Positions 1 to 7,689 of a DNA stretch of 26,818 bases are shown piece by piece. Origin of the DNA: an uncultured Campylobacter sp. (GTDB lineage: Bacteria > Campylobacterota > Campylobacteria > Campylobacterales > Campylobacteraceae); the NCBI RefSeq assembly GCF_938045225.1, contig NZ_CALINL010000122.1, forward strand, positions 1-26,818. The letters run 5' to 3'. Made by a program: the position numbers and the translations under genes. The stretch's first letter is position 1. Every line of letters starts with the position of its first letter. The notes below the pieces were generated by a model. That model was given only the letters and a program-made list of their open reading frames with translations, had not been told where the DNA came from and searched no databases.

Positions 1-1
1 G

Positions 2-115
2 CTTGCAGTGCAGAAAAAATATGGCCTCGTGCTTGACTCAAAGACAGCAAATTTAAAAGAGATATTCTTTAGCGTATCTTCTCTTGCAAAATACATTTAT
101 GAAAATAGGAAATAA
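2..115 (+). CDS. Acyl carrier protein, C-terminal part (truncated by window start)
   Basis: An open frame runs from the first bases to a TAA at 113-115 and encodes about 37 residues, with LAVQKKYGLVLD near its start and SLAKYIYENRK at its end. The pattern of a hydrophobic helix, a charged linker, 'FxSVxSLAKYI' and a short charged tail matches the last helices of an acyl carrier protein. The DSL/DSI phosphopantetheine site would lie upstream of the window. The stop is 2 bases before the start of a second, complete ACP, and paired ACP genes (apeE/apeF) are usual in aryl polyene clusters. The identity is inferred from a fragment and its context, so it is less secure than the next gene. Confidence 0.6.
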   Translation, partial: LAVQKKYGLVLDSKTANLKEIFFSVSSLAKYIYENRK

Positions 116-117
116 CG

Positions 118-369
118 ATGAGCGAAGTAGAAATTTTTGAAATTTTAAAGAAGGCTTTGATCGAGCTTTTTGAGATAGACGAGAGCAAGATAAAGCCTGA
201 AACTAGGATATATGAGGACTTGCAGATAGATAGTATAGATGCTATTGATATGATTGATTACATCAAACGTCAAACCGGACATAGGCTGATGCCAGAGGAT
301 TTTAAAAACGTAAAAACGCTCGAAGACATCGTAAACGCGGTAGCTAAAAAATTTGACGAGCAAGCTTAA
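118..369 (+). CDS. Acyl carrier protein (ApeF-like, aryl polyene type)
   Basis: This 83-residue acidic protein has the size and helix pattern of an acyl carrier protein. The phosphopantetheine attachment motif is present as D38-S39-I40 (EDLQIDSIDAID), with I replacing the more usual L, and Ser39 is the predicted site. It should carry the growing polyene as a thioester for the ketosynthases, ketoreductase and dehydratase of the pathway in the cytoplasm. The ATG follows the stop of the preceding ACP by 2 bases, and the next gene overlaps its 3' end by 17 bases, so all are probably one operon. A housekeeping AcpP is unlikely, because that gene would sit among fab genes rather than beside an AMP-ligase and an MMPL exporter. 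Confidence 0.88.
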   Translation: MSEVEIFEILKKALIELFEIDESKIKPETRIYEDLQIDSIDAIDMIDYIKRQTGHRLMPEDFKNVKTLEDIVNAVAKKFDEQA

Positions 370-889
370 AATCGCCCTAAGCGTAGTTAGCGTCCTTTAT
401 CCGTTTGCGCTTTTTTTCGCGGGAGATTTTGCCTTTTGGGTCGTTTGGGCGCTTGCCGCGCTATGGATAGCGCGCGGGGCGTATTCAAGCGGTTTTGAGA
501 GGAGGCTTAGTATCGCGGCGGCCGTTTTTTTCATAGTTTGTATGATTTTTAGGGGCGGATTTTTGGCGTACCTTTACCCTGTTTTGGTGAGTTTGGCGTT
601 TTTAGCGTTTTTTGCTTTTAGTCTAAAAAACGAAGCCGTCATCACCAAAATCGCAAGGCTAAAAGAGCTTGATTTGGATGAAAAAGGCGTGATTTATACG
701 CGAAATTTGACCAAAATTTGGTGCGCGTTTTTTGTTTTTAACGCCGCCATATCGCTTGCGCTAGCTTTGATTGAGGATAAATTTTACTGGAGCGTTTATA
801 GCGGCGCGGTCTCTTATGTGCTGATGGGGGCGCTGTTTTTCGGGGAAATTTTATTTAGAAAGAGATTTGTAAAAAATAATGAGCTTTGA
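353..889 (+). CDS. Small inner-membrane protein of the APE cluster (COG4648/ApeG-like)
   Basis: This 178-residue, very hydrophobic protein has about five predicted membrane segments (roughly residues 7-23, 26-42, 50-67, 69-90 and 121-168) and a charged loop at about 92-118. Aryl polyene clusters carry a small COG4648-type membrane protein between the ACPs and the AMP-ligase (ApeG in E. coli), and this gene has that position, size and topology. The biochemical role of the family is not known to me. The start taken is TTG at 353, which overlaps the ACP gene by 17 bases. No ATG is available before the first membrane segment. Its 3' end overlaps the next gene by 11 bases, which points to translational coupling. 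Confidence 0.68.
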   Translation: MTSKLKIALSVVSVLYPFALFFAGDFAFWVVWALAALWIARGAYSSGFERRLSIAAAVFFIVCMIFRGGFLAYLYPVLVSLAFLAFFAFSLKNEAVITKIARLKELDLDEKGVIYTRNLTKIWCAFFVFNAAISLALALIEDKFYWSVYSGAVSYVLMGALFFGEILFRKRFVKNNEL

Positions 890-2555
890 GGAAAATTTAA
901 AAAATTTTAGATTTACGGACGACTCTCGCGACGTCTTTGACGCGTGCCTTAGATTTGCCGCGTTTTTAGAAAAAAACGGCATAAAAGAGCTGCAAATTTA
1001 CATTGACGACGCGTTTAAATTTTACGTCGCGTTTTTCGGCTCTCTTTTGGGGGGTACTGCGCCTTACGTGCTGGCAAAGCCGATCTATGAGCCAAATTTG
1101 ACCGCCGTAAACGACGAAAATTTTTTAAATTTTCTTGCAAACGAGCCCGCAAAAGGGCTTAAATTTGACCCGCAGGCTAAATTTTACCTGCAAACTTCGG
1201 GTTCTAGCGGCAAAAGTAAGATGATAGAAAAAACGCTCGCGCAGATGATAAAAGAGAGCGAGTATCTAGCGGACGAGCTAAATTTTAGTAGCCAAAATAC
1301 CTTTTTTTCGAGCGTTTCACATAGGCACATGTTTGGGCTAACGTTTAAGGTCTTTTTACCGCTGGTGCTGGGCGCGCGCGTCATCGCGGACGAGCTAAAC
1401 TACCCCGAGGCGATTTTGGGCTTAGGCCTTGCACATCACGTATTTATCGCTAGTCCGGTGCTACTTAGAACTCTAGCTCAAAGCCACGCCGCAATCGCGC
1501 TAAAAGGCTTAAGCGGGATCGTAAGCGCTGGTTCGCCGCTAAAAAAAGAGCTAAGAGACAAGCTGGGTCAAATCTGCGACGCGCGGATCATCGAAATCTA
1601 CGGCAGCACGGAAACCGGCATAGTGGCAAAAGACTGCGGCGACGGGCTTAGGCTGTTTGGCGCGGTGAATGCGGGGCTAGACGATAGAGGCGCGCTAAAC
1701 GTGAGTTCGCCTTGGTGCGAGTTTTTTCAGACTAACGACGCGGCTAGCATCGACGAGGGGCGACTCACGCTACAGGGCAGAATAGACCGCATCGTGAAGC
1801 TAAACGACAAGCGCGTGAGTCTGGAGAGTATCGAAGCAAAGCTGCTAGAAAGCGGCCTACTAGCGGACTGCTACTGCGCGCCGCATCCCAAATTTAAACG
1901 TATCGCCGCGCTTTTGCAGCTTAACGGCGAGGGGCTAAAAAAATTTAGAAAAGTCGGCAAAAAAGGCGTGGTAGCCGAGCTAAAAGAGCTTTTGAAGCTT
2001 GAGTTTAAAAACAGCGTCAGATATTTTAAGATAGTAGAAAAAATGCCGCGAAATCAGCAGGGCAAATTTGAAAAAAGCGAATTTGAAAACGCGCTATTTG
2101 CTAGCCCCAAACCCGTCTGGAGCGGCGGGCGCGTAGATGAAGCAGGCCAAATTTTCGGCGGTCAAATTTATAAAAACGGCCAAAATTTGGAGAGCGGTTT
2201 AAGCTGCGGCACAAATGCTGGTTGCGTTAAATTTGACGAAAACGGCGAGCGGCTTGACGGCGCGCAAAAATACGAATTTAGTGCTATCATGCACGTGGGG
2301 CTTGAGATTTTCGAGAGCCATTTTCCAAATTTACCGCTGCTGCCCGGCTTTATGCAGCTTGACTTCGTCTTTGAGCTAGCTAGCGGTGTGGGTATCGACG
2401 TTAGCGGCCTTAATACGGTGGAAAATCTAAAATTTATGAAGTTTGTTAGACCGGGAGACGCGCTTCGCGTTTGCTTTGAAACACGCGGCGGCAAGCTTTA
2501 TTTTGAGCTGTTTTGCAACGGCGAAAAGTGTTCGACTGGCAGGGCCGCGCTTTGA
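879..2555 (+). CDS. AMP-ligase fused to 3-hydroxyacyl-ACP dehydratase (ApeH-ApeI-like)
   Basis: This is a two-domain protein of 558 residues. Residues 1 to about 405 form an ANL-family AMP-ligase: the P-loop-like motif TSGSSGKSK is at 106-114, YGSTE at 241-245, a GRIDRIVK-type hinge at about 300-307, and PRNQQGK with the conserved terminal Lys at 390-396. It should activate an aryl acid starter (4-hydroxybenzoate or cinnamate type in known APE systems) for loading on an ACP. Residues about 463-558 form a FabZ/FabA-like hotdog dehydratase with the signature HFPNLPLLPG at 481-490 and His481 as the likely catalytic residue. In E. coli the two activities are separate proteins (ApeH and ApeI). The linker at 408-462 is low in complexity and is encoded by AAATTT-rich DNA. 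The gene overlaps its neighbours on both sides. The fusion is seen in the sequence; the substrate is inferred. Confidence 0.87.
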   Translation: MSFEENLKNFRFTDDSRDVFDACLRFAAFLEKNGIKELQIYIDDAFKFYVAFFGSLLGGTAPYVLAKPIYEPNLTAVNDENFLNFLANEPAKGLKFDPQAKFYLQTSGSSGKSKMIEKTLAQMIKESEYLADELNFSSQNTFFSSVSHRHMFGLTFKVFLPLVLGARVIADELNYPEAILGLGLAHHVFIASPVLLRTLAQSHAAIALKGLSGIVSAGSPLKKELRDKLGQICDARIIEIYGSTETGIVAKDCGDGLRLFGAVNAGLDDRGALNVSSPWCEFFQTNDAASIDEGRLTLQGRIDRIVKLNDKRVSLESIEAKLLESGLLADCYCAPHPKFKRIAALLQLNGEGLKKFRKVGKKGVVAELKELLKLEFKNSVRYFKIVEKMPRNQQGKFEKSEFENALFASPKPVWSGGRVDEAGQIFGGQIYKNGQNLESGLSCGTNAGCVKFDENGERLDGAQKYEFSAIMHVGLEIFESHFPNLPLLPGFMQLDFVFELASGVGIDVSGLNTVENLKFMKFVRPGDALRVCFETRGGKLYFELFCNGEKCSTGRAAL

Positions 2556-4249
2556 ATAAATTTGCGTTTTTGGTGCCTTTTTACAATCACCCGCAAAATA
2601 TCAAAGCCCTGATCGCCGCGCTAAAAACATACGAGCTTCCCGTTGTCGTCGTGGATGATGGCTCGGACGAGGCGAGTAAGCTAATCTTAACGGAGCTTGA
2701 GCGCACGGAGGGGATCTTGCTGCTCACGCGCGCGCAAAACGGCGGCAAGGGCATCGCGATGAAGGACGGGTTTAAATTTGCTCTAAATCGCGGCTTTAGC
2801 CATGTTTTGCAAATCGACGCCGATTTTCAGCACGACGCGGCGCTCATCGGCGAGTTTTTGAGGCAGAGCGAGGCACACCCGCAAAGTATCGTCTGCGCAA
2901 ATCCTATCTACGGCGAGGACGCGCCAAAATCACGCGTCTACGGTAGAAAAATCACGAATTTTTGGGTCGCGATAAATACGCTAAGCCTTGGTATCAAAGA
3001 CGCTATGTGTGGTTTTCGCGTTTATCCTTTAGAGCAGCTTAAAAAAGCGGCGGCAAAAAGCAAGACGAGTAGAATGGAATTTGACATCGAAATCCTCGTA
3101 AATGCCGCTAGGCAGGGCGTAGATATGCGCTGGATAGATACATACGTGCGCTACGAAAAGAGTGGCGTTTCGCACTTTAAGATGGTGCGCGATAACGCGC
3201 TAATCAGCCTCATGCACGCAAAATGCTTTTTTTCACTGCCTAAATTTGCGCTGGGTAAAATTTGGCGAGCGTGCGGGTTAAATTCGAGCGAAAAAAACGT
3301 GGCAACCACTCAAATTTCCGTAGAGTCCCAAAAAAACGCCGAGCAAAATCTCTGGTGGAAAAAGCAGGAAAGAGGTAGCGCATTTTTTTTAAGACTTAGC
3401 CTATTTTTAGCGCAAATTTTGCCTGAGTTTACGCTAAAGCTTATCGTTAAAATCGTGGTTTGGTTTTATTATATTTTTTCAAAAAACGAGCGCGAAAACA
3501 TCGCCGCATTTAGACGAAATTTAAGCGAATTTGCCGGCTCGCAGACGCTAAAAGGCACTAGTGTTTTTAGTCATTTTGAGGCGTTTGGCGGCGCTATTTG
3601 CGATAAATTTAGAGTCTGGAAGGGCAAGATCAAGGATGGAGAGCTAGAGATCATTGACCTAGAGCGTATAAAAAGCGAGCTAATCGGCGCACAAAAAGGG
3701 CAAATTTTGCTCACGGCACACCTTGGAAACGTCGAAATTTGCAAGGCTCTGGGCGCGCGGGTCGATGGCTTTAGGATGGTGATTTTGGCTTACGACAAAA
3801 ACTCGCGCGAGTTTAACGAGGTGCTAAAGCGCATCAGCCAAAACGACGGCAGCGTGCGTATGATGCTGGTCAATGAGCTCGACGTTGCCGCGATGCTAGA
3901 GCTAAAAAATATCGTCGAAAGCGGCGAGCACATCGGCATAATGGGCGACAGGACGCCTCTTGGCGGCGATAAGGCCGCGCGCGTGAAATTTCTGGGCAAG
4001 GAGGCGAGCTTTAACTATGGTCCGTACTTGATCGCGGGGATTTTAGGCGTGAAGATAAGCTCGCTGTGGTGCCAAAAGATAGACGGTAAATTTAGGATCG
4101 AGCTCGTACCGCTGGCAAGCGCCGTAAAGCTGGGGCGAGATAAAGCCGCCGCAGCTCGCGAATATCTGCAAATTTACGTCCGCGAGCTAGAAAATCGCTG
4201 CAAACAAACGCCCGCGCAGTGGTTTAATTTTTTTGATTTTTGGAGATGA
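2552..4249 (+). CDS. Glycosyltransferase family 2 fused to LpxL-like acyltransferase (ApeJ-like)
   Basis: This protein of about 565 residues has two domains. The N-terminal GT2 domain shows the start strand FAFLVPFYNHP, the nucleotide-binding VVVVDDGSDE, NGGKG, and the DxD element IDADFQHD near residues 88-95. The C-terminal half (from about 270) is a lipid A-type acyltransferase (LPLAT) with the HX4E motif HLGNVE at about 390-395 and a conserved GDRTPLGG loop. This domain pairing matches ApeJ of aryl polyene clusters and is thought to help attach the polyene to its lipid or sugar anchor at the inner membrane. I chose the TTG at 2552, which forms a 4-base TTGA overlap with the upstream stop and places the GT2 strand directly at the N-terminus. 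An in-frame ATG at 2513 would add 13 residues lying inside the upstream dehydratase. Confidence 0.86.
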   Translation: MNKFAFLVPFYNHPQNIKALIAALKTYELPVVVVDDGSDEASKLILTELERTEGILLLTRAQNGGKGIAMKDGFKFALNRGFSHVLQIDADFQHDAALIGEFLRQSEAHPQSIVCANPIYGEDAPKSRVYGRKITNFWVAINTLSLGIKDAMCGFRVYPLEQLKKAAAKSKTSRMEFDIEILVNAARQGVDMRWIDTYVRYEKSGVSHFKMVRDNALISLMHAKCFFSLPKFALGKIWRACGLNSSEKNVATTQISVESQKNAEQNLWWKKQERGSAFFLRLSLFLAQILPEFTLKLIVKIVVWFYYIFSKNERENIAAFRRNLSEFAGSQTLKGTSVFSHFEAFGGAICDKFRVWKGKIKDGELEIIDLERIKSELIGAQKGQILLTAHLGNVEICKALGARVDGFRMVILAYDKNSREFNEVLKRISQNDGSVRMMLVNELDVAAMLELKNIVESGEHIGIMGDRTPLGGDKAARVKFLGKEASFNYGPYLIAGILGVKISSLWCQKIDGKFRIELVPLASAVKLGRDKAAAAREYLQIYVRELENRCKQTPAQWFNFFDFWR

Positions 4250-4250
4250 G

Positions 4251-4682
4251 ATGATATCAAAATCGGTCGCGCTAAAGGCGCAGTTTTACGACGTGGACAG
4301 CATGAACGTCGTGTGGCACGGCAACTACGTGAAGTATTTCGAGACGGCTAGATGCGCGCTGCTAGAGGAGATAGGCTATGACTACGAGGCGATGAGAGCG
4401 GATGGTTACGCATATCCGATCGTAAAAATCGAAGCAAAATATATTAAGCCCGTGTTTTTCGGCGATGAGATCGAGGTAGAGGCGACGCTAAAGGAGTGCG
4501 AGTGCTTTTTAAAGATCGGCTACGTCGTAAAAAGCGCTAAAAGCGGCGAGACGCTGTGCACGGGCGCGAGCTCGCAGGCGGCTGTTGATATGCGCACGAT
4601 GCAGACGTGCTTTGAGATCCCGCAAGAGTTACAAAATGCAGTAAAAAGGTATATAAATGAAAAAAATAGCGATAATTTTTAG
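4251..4682 (+). CDS. Acyl-CoA/acyl-ACP thioesterase, 4HBT hotdog family (ApeK-like)
   Basis: This single hotdog domain of 143 residues resembles the 4-hydroxybenzoyl-CoA/YbgC thioesterases. The family signature near the N-terminus is clear: FYDVDSMNVVWHGNYVKYFE, containing the catalytic Asp and the conserved His-Gly-Asn-Tyr turn. Within an aryl polyene operon it should release or edit acyl groups from the carrier protein. The start is ATG 4251, with GGAG at 4242-4245. A longer frame from TTG 4233 exists but lacks support and would overlap the upstream gene. The upstream stop is one base before this ATG, and the 3' end overlaps the LolA-like gene by 26 bases. Confidence 0.85.
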   Translation: MISKSVALKAQFYDVDSMNVVWHGNYVKYFETARCALLEEIGYDYEAMRADGYAYPIVKIEAKYIKPVFFGDEIEVEATLKECECFLKIGYVVKSAKSGETLCTGASSQAAVDMRTMQTCFEIPQELQNAVKRYINEKNSDNF

Positions 4683-5178
4683 TTTGGCGGCGAGCCTAAT
4701 GGGGCTTGATTTTAATGAGATAAAATCTCAAATTAAAACGCAAAATATCAGCGGCGATTTTGCTCAAACGAAGTTTTTGAGCGGATTTAACGTGGAGTTT
4801 AAAAGCTACGGTAAATTTAAACTCAGTCAAAGCGAGCTGTTCTACGACACGCTAAGCCCGATTGCCGTGAGCATCGTCATAAACGAGCGCGGTATCTTTC
4901 AAAAAAGCGGCAACCAGCTCATAAAAATCGATCAAAATTTTGATAAAAAGCTCTTTTTATCCATCATAAAGCTCGATAAGGCCGAGCTTGAGAAAGAATT
5001 TGTCTTTAAAATCTCAGGCGACAAAAACAACTGGAAAATAGAGCTAACGCCCAAAAACGTGCTGCTAAAACAAATCTTTACGCGTATTTTGGTCGGAGGC
5101 GATAAATACGTCAAAAAGATCGTGCTAAACGAGGTTAGCGGCGATAAAACGGTAAATGATTTTTACAACGTAAAATGA
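4657..5178 (+). CDS. LolA-like periplasmic outer-membrane carrier protein of the APE cluster
   Basis: This 173-residue protein starts with a short signal peptide (MKKIAIIFSLAASLMG, cleavage near residue 16). The mature part resembles LolA-type carriers: an early FAQTKFLSGFNVEFKSYGKF strand pair, a repeated beta pattern, and a late 'KKIVLNEVSGDKTVNDF' segment typical of the family. LolA folds shield a lipid chain during transport across the periplasm. APE clusters carry a dedicated LolA-like gene just before the MMPL exporter, as here, so the cargo is inferred to be the polyene-lipid rather than general lipoproteins. The start ATG has AAAGG 8-9 bases upstream. Its stop overlaps the next start in an ATGA. 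Confidence 0.8.
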   Translation: MKKIAIIFSLAASLMGLDFNEIKSQIKTQNISGDFAQTKFLSGFNVEFKSYGKFKLSQSELFYDTLSPIAVSIVINERGIFQKSGNQLIKIDQNFDKKLFLSIIKLDKAELEKEFVFKISGDKNNWKIELTPKNVLLKQIFTRILVGGDKYVKKIVLNEVSGDKTVNDFYNVK

Positions 5179-7406
5179 AAAAATCCGCGCGTTTTTTTAT
5201 CTTTTTAGCGGCTTTTTTAGCTGCGCTCGCCGTTTGTTTTACAAATGCGAAAAAGATAAACGCGGATATTTTTTCTTTAGTAAATTTTGAAAACTCTACC
5301 GAGCAAACAGCGCTAAAATCGATGCTTGATAGCGCTTCAAACGAGTTTTTGCTAGCTTCAAATTCGCCCGAGTTTTTAGAAAAAAGCGAAAATTTAGCCG
5401 AGCAAAGCGGAGTTTTTGAGGAGTACCGCGCAAAGCAGGACGTAAATTTAACCTCGTATCTAACTCAGCTAAACGCCCTAAAAATCGCGCTTTTAAACGA
5501 GCAAACCTACGAGCTTTTGGTAAAAGATAAAAACGAGTTTTTTAAACAAAGCGCGCAAAATTTATTTAATCAATTCGCCTTTAAACCGCTTAACGCGAAG
5601 GACGATTTTTTCGCCTTAAGCTCGCACATGAGCCTGGATGGCTCTAAAATCAGCCTAAATTTGTCAAATTTGATGCTAGAAGCCGCACACGAGGGCAGGA
5701 AATTTTACCTCGTCAAAGCGCGCCTTAAATCAGGCTACAATCCGCGAAATTTGATCAAATTTTATGAAAGCGTCCGCGAGCTTGCGGCGCAGGACGGAGT
5801 GCAGGCTTACGCTAGCTGCAGCGCGCTATACGGAGCCTACGGCAAAGCTGGCGGTGACAAAGAAAGTGCCGTTATGAGCGTGGTTTCGCTTAGCCTTTGC
5901 GCGATTTTTTTGCTACTCGCGTTTAAAAATTTGCGCATTTTTTGCGTCATTTTCGTCGCGATTTTCGGCTTTGCGTGCGGGCTTGCGGCTTCGCTTTTGA
6001 TTTACGAGAGCCTTAGCGTCATGGTCGTGGTTATCGGCACGAGTCTCGTTGGCCTTATGTTTGATTTTGCGCTGCACTGGCTGGGTAAAAATCAAAACGC
6101 GCCCGTGGCGGCCGCGAGCGTGCGTCCGATGCTTAAAATTTTCTTGCTCGGGCTTTGTATCACGATGAGCGGATACGGCGTTTTTGCCTTTTCGTCGCTT
6201 GAGCTGCTGCGCCAAACCGCGATATTTTCGCTATTTACGCTGCTTGGGGCGTTTTTATTTACCTATTTTTGCCTGCCTTTTATATTTGAGGGTGCCACGT
6301 TTTCGCAAAGCGCTGTATTTTCAAGGTTTTTTGATAAATTTGCGGGACTTTGCGAGCGCGCGGCGGGAGCGATAAATTTAAAAGCTTTTCTCGCCGCATT
6401 TGCGCTTTGCGCGGGAATTTTGGCTCTAAATTTTAAAAGCTTAAGCGCACCCGAGCAGATCAAAGACTATGCAAGCTCGCCTGCGGAACTACTGGAGCAG
6501 TCTAAAAAGATCAGCGAGATAACGGGCGCCGCGCCGCAAAACTCCGTCATCGTGCTAAAGGGCGGCAGTGATCTGGTCGGAGACGAAAAGCGGCTGATGC
6601 GCGAACTGAAGCAGGCAAATCTTGTCAAAGATTACGCATCGATTTCTAAATTTATCCTAAGCCGTGCCGAGCAGGAAAATGTAAAAAATATCTTTAAAGA
6701 AGCTGCGCAGGACGAGGAGATCTTTAAAATTTACGCACAGTTTGGATTGCCTAGCGAGCTAGTAAAATCAGAGTTAGAAAATCTCACAAATGCACAAACT
6801 ATCGGCGTTAGCGAGATTTTGGAGTTTGACGCGGCGAAAAATTTGACGCGGTTTTTACCGAGCAAAAACAGCAGTGCGGTATATGCCGAGGAGCTTGCGG
6901 GCGGCTCAAAAACGGATGAAATTTTAAAAGCAAACGGCGCTTTTAGCGTCGATTTCGTCGGCGCGCTAAATCAAAATTTGACCGAGGCCAAGGCCTGGGC
7001 CGCGGCGCTAAAGGGCGGCGCATTTTTGGTTGCGTTTGCGCTTTTGTGGGCGTTTTTCGGGGCGGCGCGCTCGCTTTTGGTTATGAGCGTCATCGCGCTT
7101 GGCGTGCTAGCCATGCTTTGCGGTTTTGCGGCGCTTGGCGCTCACGTAAATATTTTTGCGATTTTCGGGCTCATTTTGGCGAGCGCGGTCGGGATTGATT
7201 ATCTTATCTTTGCGCTAAACGAGGACTTGTCGCGGCGAGAGCGCGTATTTGGGATATTTGCCGCGTTTATCACTAGCTTTATCTCGTTTTTTGCGCTTAG
7301 TTTTAGCCAGACGCCGGCAGTTAGCGTTTTTGGGCTAGCAGTTAGCCTTTGCGTCGCATTTTACGGGTTTGCCGCATGCACGCTCGCGATGAAAAATTTG
7401 GATTAA
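5175..7406 (+). CDS. MMPL/RND-family lipid exporter (ApeM-like)
   Basis: This inner-membrane protein of 743 residues has the duplicated MMPL layout. TM1 is at about 7-23, a periplasmic domain runs to about 230, and a first block of about five membrane segments lies at 233-370. TM7 is at about 403-419, a second periplasmic domain runs to about 605, and a second membrane block fills about 610-740. Conserved intramembrane Asp residues are visible in the segments VGLMFDFALHWLG and ASAVGIDYLIFALNE. Proteins of this family export complex lipids and are the last transport step encoded in aryl polyene clusters. The 4-base ATGA overlap with the LolA-like gene supports joint action. A clear -10 box for the thi operon lies just after its stop, so the operon seems to end here. 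Confidence 0.88.
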   Translation: MKKSARFFIFLAAFLAALAVCFTNAKKINADIFSLVNFENSTEQTALKSMLDSASNEFLLASNSPEFLEKSENLAEQSGVFEEYRAKQDVNLTSYLTQLNALKIALLNEQTYELLVKDKNEFFKQSAQNLFNQFAFKPLNAKDDFFALSSHMSLDGSKISLNLSNLMLEAAHEGRKFYLVKARLKSGYNPRNLIKFYESVRELAAQDGVQAYASCSALYGAYGKAGGDKESAVMSVVSLSLCAIFLLLAFKNLRIFCVIFVAIFGFACGLAASLLIYESLSVMVVVIGTSLVGLMFDFALHWLGKNQNAPVAAASVRPMLKIFLLGLCITMSGYGVFAFSSLELLRQTAIFSLFTLLGAFLFTYFCLPFIFEGATFSQSAVFSRFFDKFAGLCERAAGAINLKAFLAAFALCAGILALNFKSLSAPEQIKDYASSPAELLEQSKKISEITGAAPQNSVIVLKGGSDLVGDEKRLMRELKQANLVKDYASISKFILSRAEQENVKNIFKEAAQDEEIFKIYAQFGLPSELVKSELENLTNAQTIGVSEILEFDAAKNLTRFLPSKNSSAVYAEELAGGSKTDEILKANGAFSVDFVGALNQNLTEAKAWAAALKGGAFLVAFALLWAFFGAARSLLVMSVIALGVLAMLCGFAALGAHVNIFAIFGLILASAVGIDYLIFALNEDLSRRERVFGIFAAFITSFISFFALSFSQTPAVSVFGLAVSLCVAFYGFAACTLAMKNLD

Positions 7407-7422
7407 ATTTAGCAAAAAGCGG

Positions 7423-7428
7423 TATAAT
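7423..7428 (+). promoter_or_regulatory. Putative -10 box (TATAAT) for the thiS operon
   Basis: TATAAT lies 66 bases before the thiS start and 17 bases after the MMPL stop. Campylobacter sigma-70 promoters depend mainly on the -10 box, so this is a likely start of a transcript covering thiS, thiG and perhaps the genes beyond. I found no TPP riboswitch core in the leader. Confidence 0.6.
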
Positions 7429-7493
7429 CGGTGACTCTAGGGCGCGAAATTTGACCCGCACGGGCGCGCTAAATTTAATAAAACGGAAAGAAA

Positions 7494-7688
7494 ATGCTAA
7501 AAATAAACGGCAAAGATGAGTGCGAATTTATCGGCAAAACGGTAGCGCAGCTGCTCGCGGCGAAGGGGCTAAAGCCTGAGTACATCGCAGTCGAGTTAAA
7601 CGGCGAAATCTTGCCAAAAGATAAATTTGATACGGCGCTAAGAGACGGCGACTCGGCCGAGATAGTGCATTTTGTAGGCGGAGGTTGA
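7494..7688 (+). CDS. thiS: Sulfur carrier protein ThiS
   Basis: This 64-residue ubiquitin-like protein ends in the diagnostic ThiS tail FVGGG, and the exposed C-terminal Gly-Gly is the site of adenylation and thiocarboxylation. It opens with 'MLKINGKDE' and contains 'YIAVELNGEILPKDKFDTALRDGDSAEIVHF', the usual ThiS core. ThiS-COSH donates sulfur to ThiG for formation of the thiamine thiazole ring. GGAAAG lies 6 bases before the ATG. It is followed after 1 base by thiG. The adenylating enzyme gene thiF, which I would expect between them in Campylobacter, is absent. Confidence 0.93.
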   Translation: MLKINGKDECEFIGKTVAQLLAAKGLKPEYIAVELNGEILPKDKFDTALRDGDSAEIVHFVGGG

Positions 7689-7689
7689 G

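Noticed and set aside
2513..2551. ATG 2513 as the start of the GT/acyltransferase
   Set aside because: It would add 13 residues overlapping the dehydratase end. TTG 2552 gives a 4-base overlap and starts right at the GT2 fold. This is a preference, not proof.
4233..4250. TTG 4233 as the thioesterase start
   Set aside because: ATG 4251 has a clear GGAG and begins just before the hotdog fold.
7429..7493. Possible TPP riboswitch before thiS
   Set aside because: The 65-base leader lacks the CUGAGA core and the conserved second half of the THI box, and it is too short for the full aptamer.
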